A stretch of 64,000 nucleotides of DNA, from the NCBI RefSeq assembly GCF_030867095.1, contig NC_081831.1, forward strand, positions 66,416,716 to 66,480,715, in the 5' to 3' direction. Source of the DNA: Alligator mississippiensis. Taxonomy: Eukaryota > Chordata > Crocodylia > Alligatoridae. The notes beneath the pieces are model-generated. The model saw only the letters and a program-made list of their open reading frames with translations, was not told the DNA's origin and did no database searches. The position numbers were made by a program, and so were the translations under genes. Below are positions 10,701 to 21,570 of the stretch, piece by piece (positions within the stretch are counted from its first letter, which is position 1; every line of letters begins with the position of its first letter).

Positions 10701-12336
10701 CCTAGAATAGCTCGGATGCTGGAAGGGAGGATGTTTGTTTGGCACAGTGTGTTTGATACATGCAAATGCATTTTGCAAAGAGCAAATGTATTTTACAAAC
10801 AACATTTCCAGGAAGATTCACAATGTGCTAACAATAGTAAGAAAATGGGAAACCCCTGAGAAAAGCCAATGTAACTGCTCAGGCCATTGCATTCCAATAA
10901 ATAATTAATCTCAGGGCTCTGACATTTTGGTGCTCATACTTGCATGCATGGCTCATACTTCTGTCATATTCAGCATTGTGGAACGGGATTAGTATTTATG
11001 TGAATGCTGTTGACACCTGCATTTAAACTAAGTAGGCTTAAATCACAAAGATGCTCCTTCCTCATGCTTCATGTCCGACCGTTTGTGGGACAAAGGAAGG
11101 AAAGCCCTTTTATGAGAAAGCATCATACTGAGGGGCACTATACCTTGCTTCAGTCTGTGGTGCATTTAGGACGCTAGAGGTCAGGAGACGTGAGGCAAAA
11201 TTTAGTTTTCTGAAATGGGGCTTCTGTAAAAAGCAACTATTTATTCATTATTTATTTGCAGTCTAGTAACAGAGAGTCCCCAGTGAAGGATGGGGTCCCA
11301 TTGAAGTAGGTATTATATAGCAGTGCTGCTGCCCCGGAGAACTTGGAGTCCAAACACAGAGGAGAGACATGGGGTGAGAGAAAGGCCATGAATGTAAATC
11401 ATTCCGAGCAATTAGTATGTAACAAAATACAAAATCAAGGCTTTAAGATTTGACCATTTCCCCATGTCATTAGAATCCCTGTATTAAGAGAACTGTTCAG
11501 ACTCTGGAATTTGACCAGTCGCCCCCCCATCCGGGCCGTTCAGAAACAACAACAACCTCCCCCCCCCCCAAGATAAATATTGGGGAGTGAAAACAAAACA
11601 GAACTGTCAACAGGTTGACACAATTTTATTAATGAGCCAGGGTGATGACTTGAGGAATCTAGCAGAATTTATGAAATCTGGCTGGTGCTATGAAGCTGCT
11701 GCTCTGAAACTGTTGCATAGTGAAATGCCCCTGTGTGAACATGGATTCCACCGTTGGCTGACAGTGGCGGAGATGTGTAGCAGCTGGACCAGAGAGATTG
11801 GAGAACAGTTAACCTTAACTGCTGTGCCCTGAATAAACAATGGATATGCTAAGAGGGTTGCCTGCATGCAAATACAGTCCAATCAAGGGGCTCTAGAGGG
11901 GAACTGGAGAGTGGGGAAGCCCCAGCAGCTCATGTGTTCAATTATAATGTAATAGGTTTTGGCATAAAGAATAAGGTTCACTTCTGTCCTCACCAGTTGC
12001 CACCCTCCAGGCCAGAGGTGGCTGCATTTCAGTGGCACTGGCACTTTCTGGGGTGATGGGCACCATATACCTGTAATTACGGAGAGGGTTCAGCTCCATG
12101 CCTAGTTCAACTCACTCAGAAGCCAGTAAATGAAGGGACAAATCTGATGTGGATTAGCAGGCATGGCTATTTTTCTTGTGCTCTTAGGAGGACAAAGACT
12201 TCAGAATAACAAACTTTCCACTCATTTGAAGTGGCAAGTTTCCACCGCTTGGAGGTGTGTGCTTGACTGGTCTTCCACAGAGAGAACTGAATGGCCAGAC
12301 AGGGTTCCCATGAAAAGGCCTGCTCGTGACTGGGGC
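7713..12336. other. No gene recognised; possible old repeat near 9960-10440
   Basis: Mostly unique-looking DNA. A GC-rich patch lies at about 9065-9330; the 135-codon open frame over it (8896-9303) matches nothing I know. At 9960-10440, repeated 'aaaatt'/'gaaa' inverted motifs ('ctgaaaattttgatttcat', 'tggaattttctatgaatcc') suggest an ancient DNA transposon, without clear ends. An 8-10 C tract lies near 11561. Confidence 0.4.
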
Positions 12337-12440
12337 AGGCAAAGTTCTTTCAGTAGATGTGATATCTTTTATTAGACCAACTGAGTAGTTGGAAAAAAGT
12401 TCTTAGCAAGCGTTCAGGCACAGTCACACTTCTTCAGGCA
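12337..12440 (-). mobile_element. PLE terminal fragment with degenerate hammerhead
   Basis: Contains 'gatatcttttattagacc', 'aactgagtagttggaaaa' and 'cttagcaagcgttcaggc'. On the minus strand the ribozyme positions read CTGAAGA (a legal CUGANGA core), a poorly paired stem II, GAAC in place of GAAA, then GCTTGC and TA. Same family as 6779-6882, more decayed. Confidence 0.65.
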
Positions 12441-12692
12441 TGGGGCATCTCTGCTGTTCTGAGACTCCAAGGAACGACAATGAACATTTGTGACTGGTGC
12501 ACTCTTTGCTTGGACTTTCATGAAAACCACATATGAACAACAAGATGTATAGTAAAGCATCAAGAACCCAGTTTTCCAGGGGACACCAATTACTGCTTCT
12601 TGCTCTCATGTGCCTTATCTCACCCACCTGCTTGATTCAGAAGTTAAAATTAATTCCCTGTGCCCAAGTCCTTAACACAGGGCTGTCTATGG

Positions 12693-13435
12693 CTAGGAGC
12701 AGAAGTTGCACATCAACCAGTTGATGTAATCAGAAACTGGTTTAAACCCATAACAGAACAGAAGCTCAGTGCACATAAACCAGTTTTGAAATGCTGAAAC
12801 TGGTTTGAGATAAACCTGGTTGAATGTAGTATCAGACTTAACTGATTTGGGTCAAACTGGTTTATAAAACTTATGTCTCAGACCCCTTCCTGGTTGAAGT
12901 TAAACCACAGTCCCCCAGCATGCTTTTCAGCCCTGGGCTGGGCTGGGCAGCAGAGAAAGGTTGGGGGAGGGAGATGATGAGAGGAAGGGACTGCCCCCCA
13001 GGCAAACCTTGGCTGGGGTCTGGGGCCAGGAAGGAGGGTTAAACCCCACTTCCCCCAATTAAACCCCACTTCCTCCAAGTACAGAGCTGCCCTGCTAAAC
13101 TTACTGAAAGTTACTGCTGGCTGTGACTGTGGACTACAAGTCACAGAGGCACCTGGATGCAGGAAGAGGAAGTGATGAGCAACCTTGCAGAGTCCTGCTT
13201 TGTGATGCTGGACTGCAAATCCCAGAGACCTTGGGGGCAGCAAAAAGAGAAGTGCCAGAGCCATGCTCTAGCACCCCCTGGCATGTGGCCTGAGCCATTG
13301 CAGGCATGTGGCTGCATTTCCTGAATCAAAGGTAAATGTGTGTCCAGTTGACTCTCAGTTTAATCTGTGCAGTTTAGACTAACCTGCAAAGACTGAATCG
13401 ATTCAGCCTCAGGCTTTTTGACTGTCTGTACATAG
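12693..13435 (+). mobile_element. CTAGGGACAG-family DNA transposon, copy 1
   Basis: The left end (ctaggagcagaagttgc) and right end (actgtctgtacatag) are decayed forms of the inverted ends seen in copies at 21571, 32805 and 48729. The shared left body has repeated 'aaactggtttaa'/'aaccagtt' motifs (12728-12860). The shared right body has 'ggttagactaacctgcaaag'-like sequence followed by 'gaatcgattcag'. No transposase is visible. Nonautonomous; superfamily unassigned. Confidence 0.75.
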
Positions 13436-15967
13436 CCAATGGGTTTAACTGTATTACAGAGTTTGCTGCTGCTACAGCTTTGCCAGCATAGCTATGGTGG
13501 CAGTGTCCTCTGCTGGAGATATGGAGTATGGCCACAGGGGGGTTCTGCCTCCACTGCTGCAATACCACAGCTCTATTTAGATACAAGGTTTTGCTGGCAG
13601 AGCTACGCAGCTTGGGGCACAGGGTGATTTCTTCTGTTAGCAAAACTTGGGAGTTTAGACCAAGCGCATGGTGTTGTACTTGGGTGGTTTCTGCTCTGGT
13701 GGCTCAGCTACTTAAAGCAGCTGACCCTCATGCATTACAGTCAGTCCAGGAGTTCCTGTAATCTATGCACAGACCAGTTTATATATTTTGACTCTGCTAG
13801 CTGCTTGAAAAGCCTGTCAAAACAGTCATCTTGCACCAGTTTTGCACTGACATAATGGAGCCCTCCTGATTTTCACCATTTGCAATGGGAGGAATCACCC
13901 TCCAGCCCCCCCCCGATCCTGCTCACCACAGCTCCACACTTTGTGCTTTCACTTACACAAGTTCAAAGAGATGTTCACGGAGCATGACTCTCTGCAATTC
14001 TGCCCCTTTGCGTGGGTGTACGTGACCGTACAGTGCAGAGCAATACTTATTTAGAATGTCCCTTATTTTTACTGTCTGCCTTCCTTAGTGAGATCAAATT
14101 TTTTTCATCAATTTTTAACAACTTTTCTTCCTGGAAAATGGAAGATTATGGAAACCTATAGTAATCTCCAACCCCTTCCAAAAAACAGCTTCCATAGCTT
14201 ATTTCATCATGTTTTCAGACATAAATAGACACTGTTAGTATGTTCTTATTATAGACGTGCATGAAAAATTGTTACTCTTTGTTAAAACAGGGCAGGCCTG
14301 GAAAACACCCAGCTCTGGACTCCCCAGAATTTGGGGGAAGCACAGATTCAACTGCAACTATGGACACAAACCTGTCTAGCTTTGCTGGTATAATATAAAG
14401 TGGTGGGGAATAATTGCATTCACCTATGATCTGCAGCTGCGTGAAAATAAAATGAATGGATACATTTTTTGTGGCAGCACATTCTCCAGGCACAAATTTA
14501 TACTGCCAGCACCTGGGCTTGCATAGGGGTAAATAGGAACAGGATCTGCCCCTGGATTTTTAAAATCTTGACTGTTTAGCTCTTAAGGAAGGTTTGTATA
14601 GCTGGTGATCACAAGAGGGAGCTGTGAGCTAACAACATGGAAGGAAATGGAAGTATAAAAGACAGGGAATACAGCTCATTTGGATATAACCTGGGCAGAG
14701 CTTTGATTTTTATGGCCGCACTGGGAATAAGTGTAGAGTACTGACAAGTAACTGGCCTTCTGGGTGGGAAACAAGGTGAGCTACAGCAAGCAAAGACTGA
14801 AACCTCAAATGTGTCTCCACCTGCAGAGACCACTCAGAGAAGAGAACAATGCTATAGCAAGAGCCACAGCAGTAGCTTATTTGCTTAGCTCTGTGTTTCA
14901 TGGGGCTGTGTCAGATGTGATGCTTAATGTGTGGGGGAGTTGAACAATATCCCCCTTGGGAGATTCAGCAGAAGGGAGGAAAACTCAGGGTATACGTCAA
15001 ACACTCCCTGCTAGTGTGTAAATTAATGGGGGAGACCCCAAGAGCACAGACCAGCCAGCCAGTAATGTTGGGTTCCAGGGGCTTGCATGCACAGCCACAT
15101 TTTCTATAGAGTTACCGCTGATGTTTGGGTGCTCAACTGGAAATATCTAGGTCTGCATTCTCAGCTGTGCTGATCATTGGCTCCCACTGACATCCTGACA
15201 GCCTGTGTGATTCTGCATACCCAAAATCAGTGACTGCGAAGGAGGAAGAGATGTGGAAGCTAAATAGCCTGCCCTACACACCTGTCTCTGGTGCACCGGG
15301 CAGAGGGGGAACTCAACACAGTCCTCAATGTGGATCTGCACAGGACAGGATAGATGTGCTATGCCTTGAGCTGGCCCAGCTCATTCGTTTGGTTGGGGCA
15401 CGACCCAGGGCCATGCCCCGATGCTTGTCATAACCTTCAGGGTCCACTGTTGGCACCCTAAAGAACTAAAGCCAATGTACCTTTATAACATATGCTGTCT
15501 AGTGGTGATACAACGGTGACAGAGGGACTACTATGGCCACTGTTGTTAGGCTGTGCTTGACAAGCCAAGGGGCTCTTGATAAACCTGATTCAGTTGCCCC
15601 GGGATCAGTAGCAAAAGCAAAGACTGGAAGAACAGCCTGGTGTTTGAGACCATTCAGACAAAGCAGCAGATGCTGTAATGGCCAGATTAAGACCATGAAC
15701 CTGTAGAACAAACCCCATTAATCAGCAGGGTGTCACATGCTTTCCAGATGCTCTGTGGTTTCAAATACTCTCACCTATTAGTAGTCACCTCTCATGAAAG
15801 AGCAGCAGGGCAGGGAGTCAACTCTTGCCCACCTGAATAGTTTAGATTCCTGGAAGATGTGATTCTACTATAATGGAAAAGCTGCCATTAATTACCTTTG
15901 AGAAGTCAGAATGGCTGGGGCTTGGGGCAGCAGGCTCCACGTGAGGAGGATGTGCTTGGCAGTAACG
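13436..15967. other. No gene recognised
   Basis: Apparently unique DNA. Open frames are short and unlike known proteins. A C/G tract lies at 13905-13913. Nothing further is supported. Confidence 0.5.
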
Positions 15968-16340
15968 GGGTGTATCTACACAAGATGTTTACTGTACAGC
16001 AGAGTTATTTGCTCTGCTGCAATGCATGTGCAGATGCTGAACAGGGTTGGCTGGGGCATGAGGGTGCTACAGTGTGGGATTGTCTGCTTGCCAGCTAGCC
16101 TCACACTGTAGGACCCTCGTGCCCCAGCCAGCCCTCTGCAGCATGTTGAGCCGGATCAGAGCAGCCCTGGGCTGACAGGCTGACTCCTCAGACTCCCGGA
16201 CAGCTGGGGCTGTGCTGCCACAACTCACTGTGCTGCAGTCCTGGTCACATGTGTAAATGCTGTGCCTGGGAGCAATAAACTCCGGTGCAAACTGCACCAG
16301 AGTTCATTGCATCATATTAATTTTGCATGTAGAGATACCC
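15968..16340. mobile_element. MITE with internal hairpin
   Basis: The ends are imperfect inverted repeats ('gggtgtatctacaca' against the reverse complement of 'atgtagagataccc'). Inside, 'ggctggggcatgagggtgct' with following sequence (16048-16080) is mirrored at about 16100-16133 ('ggaccctcgtgccccagcc'). A related copy in the other orientation lies at 52838-53180. No coding capacity. Confidence 0.65.
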
Positions 16341-17273
16341 AGGAAGCTACTGGTTTTTTTCCCCTTTCAGAGTTTTGTTTCTAGCTTTCTGCCCCACTGC
16401 AGGAATCTCCTTCTTTCCTGGCATCCTGCCTCCAAGGAAAGGTGCCAGTTGCCTCTGAGCCTTCAGTGGACAGCCTGAGGTTCTGGGGTGAGCAGTTTGG
16501 TTGACTGCTTTGCAATTGGTCAAGCATTCCTTCTTTCACTGAATTTAGTGTTGGGGAATGATGCCAGAAGGGGAGCACTGAAGACTTACAGAGCAAGGTT
16601 TAGTATGGATAGGCAGCTGACTGAAGCCATAGCAAGTGGCTGCCAGCACTCCTTCACTCTGACTCAGCCCCTACTTATCCAAGACTTAGCCTTTCTACCA
16701 ATAGTATCAGTTTTTTAATGTGCCTTTAGGGCCACTGCAGACTAGGCTGTGAGATCGTGCATAGAGTTTCCCAATGGAAAGTGGGCCAATGATATATACA
16801 ATAGATGTTACCAAGGTGTTTCATACCCTCTGCAGTGTCCTGAGTCCTCAATACCAGCCAGGACTGGAAGAGATATCCTGGGATATTGAGTCCAATTCAT
16901 GTATTTTTGAAAGCAGTCATATTGCACCATCCTGAAATGGTTTCTCATCTGAATGAAACTGATTCAGCTGAGCAAAGGAGCTTCTGGACAAAAACCACTG
17001 GGTGCCTGGTACTGCTTGTTGGGCAGAGAGGGCTCTGTCTCCAAAACACCATCTGAGTTGTCATCTAGCTGTCAGCAGTTCACTTGTCAGTCATGTCTGT
17101 CCCAGGGTATGGCCAGAAGGAAGGTGCATAAGTTTAGCTCACAATTCTGTGGAGCTGGGGAAAAAATGGTGTTTGGGTTTAAATCAAGTGTCTATTCAAA
17201 TCTCCAGTTAAAAGCTAACCTACGCTGGCTTAAATTTACTGCGCAGTAAATTACTGCACAGTAAGTGGGAATA
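16341..17273. other. No gene recognised
   Basis: Unique-looking DNA. Around 17225-17265, 'ttactgcgcagtaa' and 'ttactgcacagtaa' palindromes resemble the interior of the adjoining MITE, so the MITE may start earlier than marked. Confidence 0.4.
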
Positions 17274-17812
17274 GGCTGGCATCTACACATGCAGCCAACC
17301 TTGGACTAAATTTAGTCCCAGGCCATGAGCAGCCTGCCATGTTCCTCCCTGTGACCACCAGGGGAACTCCAGCCTCTGGTCACATGGCTGCCAGCCCTTG
17401 GGACTAACTTGAGTCCCAAATTGAAGCCATAGTAGACAGCTGCCACAAGTCTAACTTTAGTGCCGGATTGAAGCCAGGAGAGGTGGCCAGCCAGGAGCCC
17501 CGGGGCTGGGCTCAGGCTGGCCCCCTAGTGGCTGGGCAGACCCAGCAGGGAGGCCCCTTGGGTTACCGCCCATTAAAGCGTCTACATGTGCGTTACTGTG
17601 TAGTAACTAATTGGGCATAAATTTGATATCTGCATGATATCAAATTCCAGATGCAAATTGCAAATCATGATGCAGATATCAAATTTATGCCCCCATTGGT
17701 GAAAGTCACCATATTTACTGCACAGTATGGGTGTGTACATGTAGATGCATACCCATACTGTGCAGTAATTTTGGTTACTGCACAGTAAATACGCATGTGT
17801 AGACTCACCCCC
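17274..17812. mobile_element. MITE
   Basis: Ends 'ggctggcatctacacatgca' and 'acgcatgtgtagactcaccc' are imperfect inverted repeats. The interior holds several 'ttactgcacagtaa' palindromes and the long inverted repeat at 17613-17692. No coding capacity. The ends share the 'ctacacatg' style of other small elements here (26468, 30858, 52838), so these may be distantly related families. Confidence 0.6.
17613..17692. repeat. Perfect 23 bp inverted repeat
   Basis: Arms 17613-17635 and 17670-17692 are exact reverse complements (gggcataaatttgatatc... and its mirror), 34 bases apart. The left arm overlaps a second small palindrome around 'gatatctgcatgatatc'. It lies inside the MITE. Confidence 0.9.
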
Positions 17813-18974
17813 AGTGTGCTAAATGTGTCAGGGGGCAAAATGAAACTTTTCCTATTAAAAGTCTCTTATGTTTTACCTGCACACACTTTGGGTTTCTGTA
17901 AAGCAAAGATTAGGGAGCGAATTATGGACCAATGAACACCTTGATGAGGAGGTAACTTTTATATGAAGTCCTGAGGCTGCAGTCAGATTCAGGATCCCAG
18001 GTGTGACCAGCTGTGTTGTACAAACACATTCCAGAGCGGAGTTCAGAATAAATCTCATAAATGATCAGTGCACAGCAGTTGCACTGATTTTGCTACTGAA
18101 CAAACTAAATCAATAATGGCCAATGTATCCAGTGTGAATGTATCCAGCCAACAGCGTCACACCAGTCTAACAATCAGCACAATTTCTACAAGTAAAGCAA
18201 CCTTGAGAGCTGAAGAAAAGGACCAAGCTAAAAGAAGGGAAAGGGTACATTGCTATAATGCTGCTAAATACTCATTGCTATAATGCTGCTAAGCCAAGAG
18301 CATATTTTCCTCATGGGTCATCACCTTGCTGAGTCTTTTATTACCTACTCTGTCTTCAGCCTAGATGGCTTATCTGTGTCTAAGGTATTTTGATTGCTTT
18401 GGGATCTCAGTGATTTGAGTCCTTTGATTTCTTTCCAGTGTTGCAATACCATTGAGGAAGCCCACAGACTTTTCTCCTGAATCTGTGGCAAGCGCAAACG
18501 GGCAAGGTGCACCCAGAACAGGCCTCTGAAGAGCAAAACTAATTAAAGCACATGAACCCCTGTGGCCCATTAGTGAGCAGGTGCTCTCCTGGCACATAGA
18601 TCTACCCACCTTTCTATATATTCTTACCTGCAACCCTGGGTATTTATGCAGGGACACAATTTAATTGTGAAATAGCTCTTCTATGATTGATTCACAAAGA
18701 CCTTGTGAGGTTGTTTTCACATTAAGTTGAGCATTTCTCTTCAAGAGCACAGTTTATAACCAGGTAGGAATGCTCAAAAGCTTTGTCTCCATGGGCCAAG
18801 CTCAGGTCATACTGCAGAGGGACATCCCTGTTGGTAGGCCCTTCTTTGGTGGTCTGTAGCATACAGCCATGGAAATACTATCTTGAAAAATGAGAAAGTG
18901 TTTTCAATGCCATGCTCAGCAGCAGGCTCCTGTCAAGGAAAATAGAGCAGCCTCATCCCACTATGTTTATAATT
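17813..18974. other. No gene recognised
   Basis: Unique-looking DNA apart from the short tandem duplication at 18248-18292. No supported gene. Confidence 0.5.
18248..18292. repeat. Tandem duplication, 25 bp period
   Basis: 'cattgctataatgctgctaa' occurs at 18248-18267 and again at 18273-18292 with no mismatch, so the duplication is recent. Confidence 0.9.
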
Positions 18975-19695
18975 CATTAAAAAGCCCCAGCTCCCAGACA
19001 GCATGTGGTGCCCTGCCAAGCTGTGCTGCATCTGCACGATGCGACATCTGCCGCACAGGTACCAAGTGGAGGGATGATCCCTGCTGTCCCTTGCTGCACG
19101 GGGGGACTCTGCCATGAGCACCCAGAAGCTCCAATTGCTGCTGCTATAGCTGGTGAGTGCAGAGCTTAAAAAAAAGCTCCACACTCACTGGCTTCTGCCA
19201 GGCAGGGTGGGAGGGGGCAATTCCCACTGCCCCCCACTGCCCCGTGCTGCATGGGGGGGGGGGGGGGGTTGTACCATGAGACCCCATCCCCCACCTGCTC
19301 TCCCAGCCACATTGATAGATTGCTGCCCAGCCTGGCCCCAGCTCTGGGTTATTTAAAACAAAAAAAAAGTCCCACACTCACTAGCTGCTGCAGTGGCCAC
19401 TGGGGCTTCTGGGGGCTCATGGCAGAGCCCTCATGCAGTGTGAGGAAGTGGGGGGCAGTGGGGATTGCCCCCACCTGGCAGGGGCCGGTGACTGCTGGGG
19501 CCGGGCAGGGCAGTCATTGACAGGGCTGGGAGAGTGGGTGGGGGATGTGGCCTGATTTGGTGACAGCCGAATCTCCAAATCAGAGTCAGCCGAATGGATC
19601 CAGGACAATGATTTGAATCACTGAATTGAATCACTGTTGCCTGAATTGGCCGAATCCGAATCTGAAGCGAATGCTAGCTGCTTCGTATAGGCCTA
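18975..19695 (-). mobile_element. hAT-like element, second copy of the TAGGCCTGTGCGAA family
   Basis: The right end, reverse-complemented, reads 'taggcctatacgaagcagct' and aligns with the left end of the element at 3369. The subterminal 'gaatccgaatctgaagcg' motifs and the interior ('ctggtgagtgcagagctt', A tracts, 'ggggcaattcccactgcc') are also shared. The left boundary is approximate. No transposase. Contains a 16-base G run. Confidence 0.65.
19253..19268 (+). repeat. G16 homopolymer
   Basis: Sixteen consecutive G residues inside the hAT-like element. This is a probable site of length polymorphism or sequencing error. Confidence 0.9.
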
Positions 19696-20936
19696 CTATT
19701 AACTTAGCAGCCAGTCAATAAAGCACTTAACAAGGGGGCTCTCACGTTGGATACTGTCTGGGCTTTCTCCTCCCTCCTGCAGTGAGAACAGTAGCGAGAC
19801 TATCAGGTACATCTCTGAGAAGTGAATCAAGTCTTTGGGAAACTGGCTGCTTTTGAAAAGGGCTGGGGTGGTTTAGGGGATCAGTCGTGGCTCCCAGAGT
19901 TTTCAGGGTTTCAGCTTTAGCTTCTGTCTTATTCTGTGCTGTATCCATTCCTGAAGGATCAGTGGTAGCCCATGTGAAGAGAGGCACCTAGGTAAGTGAA
20001 CAAAAGTAATTTAGAATTAAAAATAGAATGAGCCACAGAGACTGAGGCTCTCACTACCTACTGGAACAGCTGTCCAGGCCAGGATTGAAATATATAATCT
20101 GTTCAACAAGGGGATGTTGTATATCTTGGAGATTAGATGGGGTGTTAAATCACAGGTGATTTCTCAACACTGGGCATTCAGAGAGTGTGAGACTCAATTA
20201 AAGTGATCTCTTGTATTGTATGAGTTTGGAGGCACATGGAAGAGTTCAGTCACCGGATTTTTAATCTAGAAACATATCTGATTCTCTTCAAAGGGAAGGC
20301 ACTTCAAGCACAAGGTTCTGTATGCAGGGGTTGCCAGAAAGATCAAAAGAAAGCAAATGTTGCTCACTTTCATTTTATAAATTATTACCATCCCCTTTTT
20401 CAGCCAGAGGGATGGGAGCACGTGAAGAACTTGAATCAGTCAGGTGTAACAACCATCCTGTTTGCTGCTTTGTTTCTACATGTTCACAGAGGTGTATTTT
20501 TCTGCTCACTAATTACTCTAACTGCTTTCTCTGTGCCCCTGAGAGGATGCACTGGCAGGAGACAGGATGTTACATTCCATAGCAGAAAAAATCTTCATTT
20601 TCTTTTTGTGAAAAGGCTCTGCATCTTACAGCCAATGAAAGACAAAGTGAGAAGAGGTCAGTACTTTCTGCTAACCATGCACCGTCCATATGGTGTTCAC
20701 TGTGTTTGGTCTCCTTGGTAACAACCATTCTGCAAATACGAGTTCAGATTTTTAAATAAATGCTTCTGGACACGGTCTACATCCCTGCTGCATTCCCTCT
20801 CTTGGGCTGTGTTAAATGGATTTATTGGAAGGGATCCTTAGGAAAGTAGTACATTTAAAATAATATTAGAGATTAAGAGAGTATTAGAGATCAGAGATGC
20901 CACTTGCCTTGTACTTATTTTTTTTAGTAAAGCACT
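19696..20936. other. No gene recognised; one 161-codon open frame
   Basis: Unique-looking DNA. The open frame 20236-20721 (plus) is the longest outside recognised repeats. Its product has a hydrophobic patch (TTILFAALFLHVH) but no motif I recognise and no clear splice context. Probably chance. Confidence 0.4.
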
Positions 20937-21114
20937 GGAACAGGTTACCCAGACCGGTTGTAGAATCTCTATCCTTGGTGGTTTTTAAGATCTGGGTAGA
21001 CAAAGCCTTGGCTGGGATGATCTAGTTGGGGATGGTCCTGCTTTGAGCAGGGGGTTGGATTAGATGACCTCCTGAGGTTCCTTCCAACCCTAATTTTCTA
21101 TGATTTTATGATTT
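20937..21114 (+). mobile_element. CR1 LINE, 3' end fragment
   Basis: Ends with the CR1 signature: 'ggattagatgacctcctgag', 'ttccttccaaccctaa', then 'tctatgattttatgattt'. The upstream part encodes the last CR1 ORF2 residues (WNRL-type region, then the short 3' UTR). Heavily 5'-truncated. Confidence 0.85.
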
Positions 21115-21570
21115 GGGAATTTATCTGCATATTGCAGGTAGCCTCCTATTTGTCCTAAGGAGACTTGTGGTTGGTGCTGACTTGTCCATCCCCACATAGG
21201 CCAAATATGGACCCCTGATTAGATCTTATCTGGGGATAACAGGAGAACTACATCCTGGGAAATCAATCGTCTCCATGTTCTATGCTAGAGCTGGAAAGAA
21301 GAAAATCCCTAAGAGGGACAAAAAGGATGGAGGTGGAAAAGGAGGAGTTTAAAAGGGACTCTCAAGAGGCTTCAGGAGAGCCAGGAAGTTTTGGGCAGGA
21401 GAGAAGCTCAAAGAAGCATGGTTCTGTAGTCGGGGGTAGCTATACTGTGTTCTGTACTCCACAAAGTGAAGGACTGTGGGATCAAGCAAGGTTAAAGGAA
21501 GCTGACTTAGAACAGGGGGAGACAGGAACAGACTCAATGAGCAGGAGTCAGAGATTCTGGGACTCCTGGG
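21115..21570. other. No gene recognised
   Basis: Short unique stretch between a CR1 tail and a transposon. The open frame 21282-21593 runs into the transposon end and is not conserved with anything I know. Confidence 0.5.
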
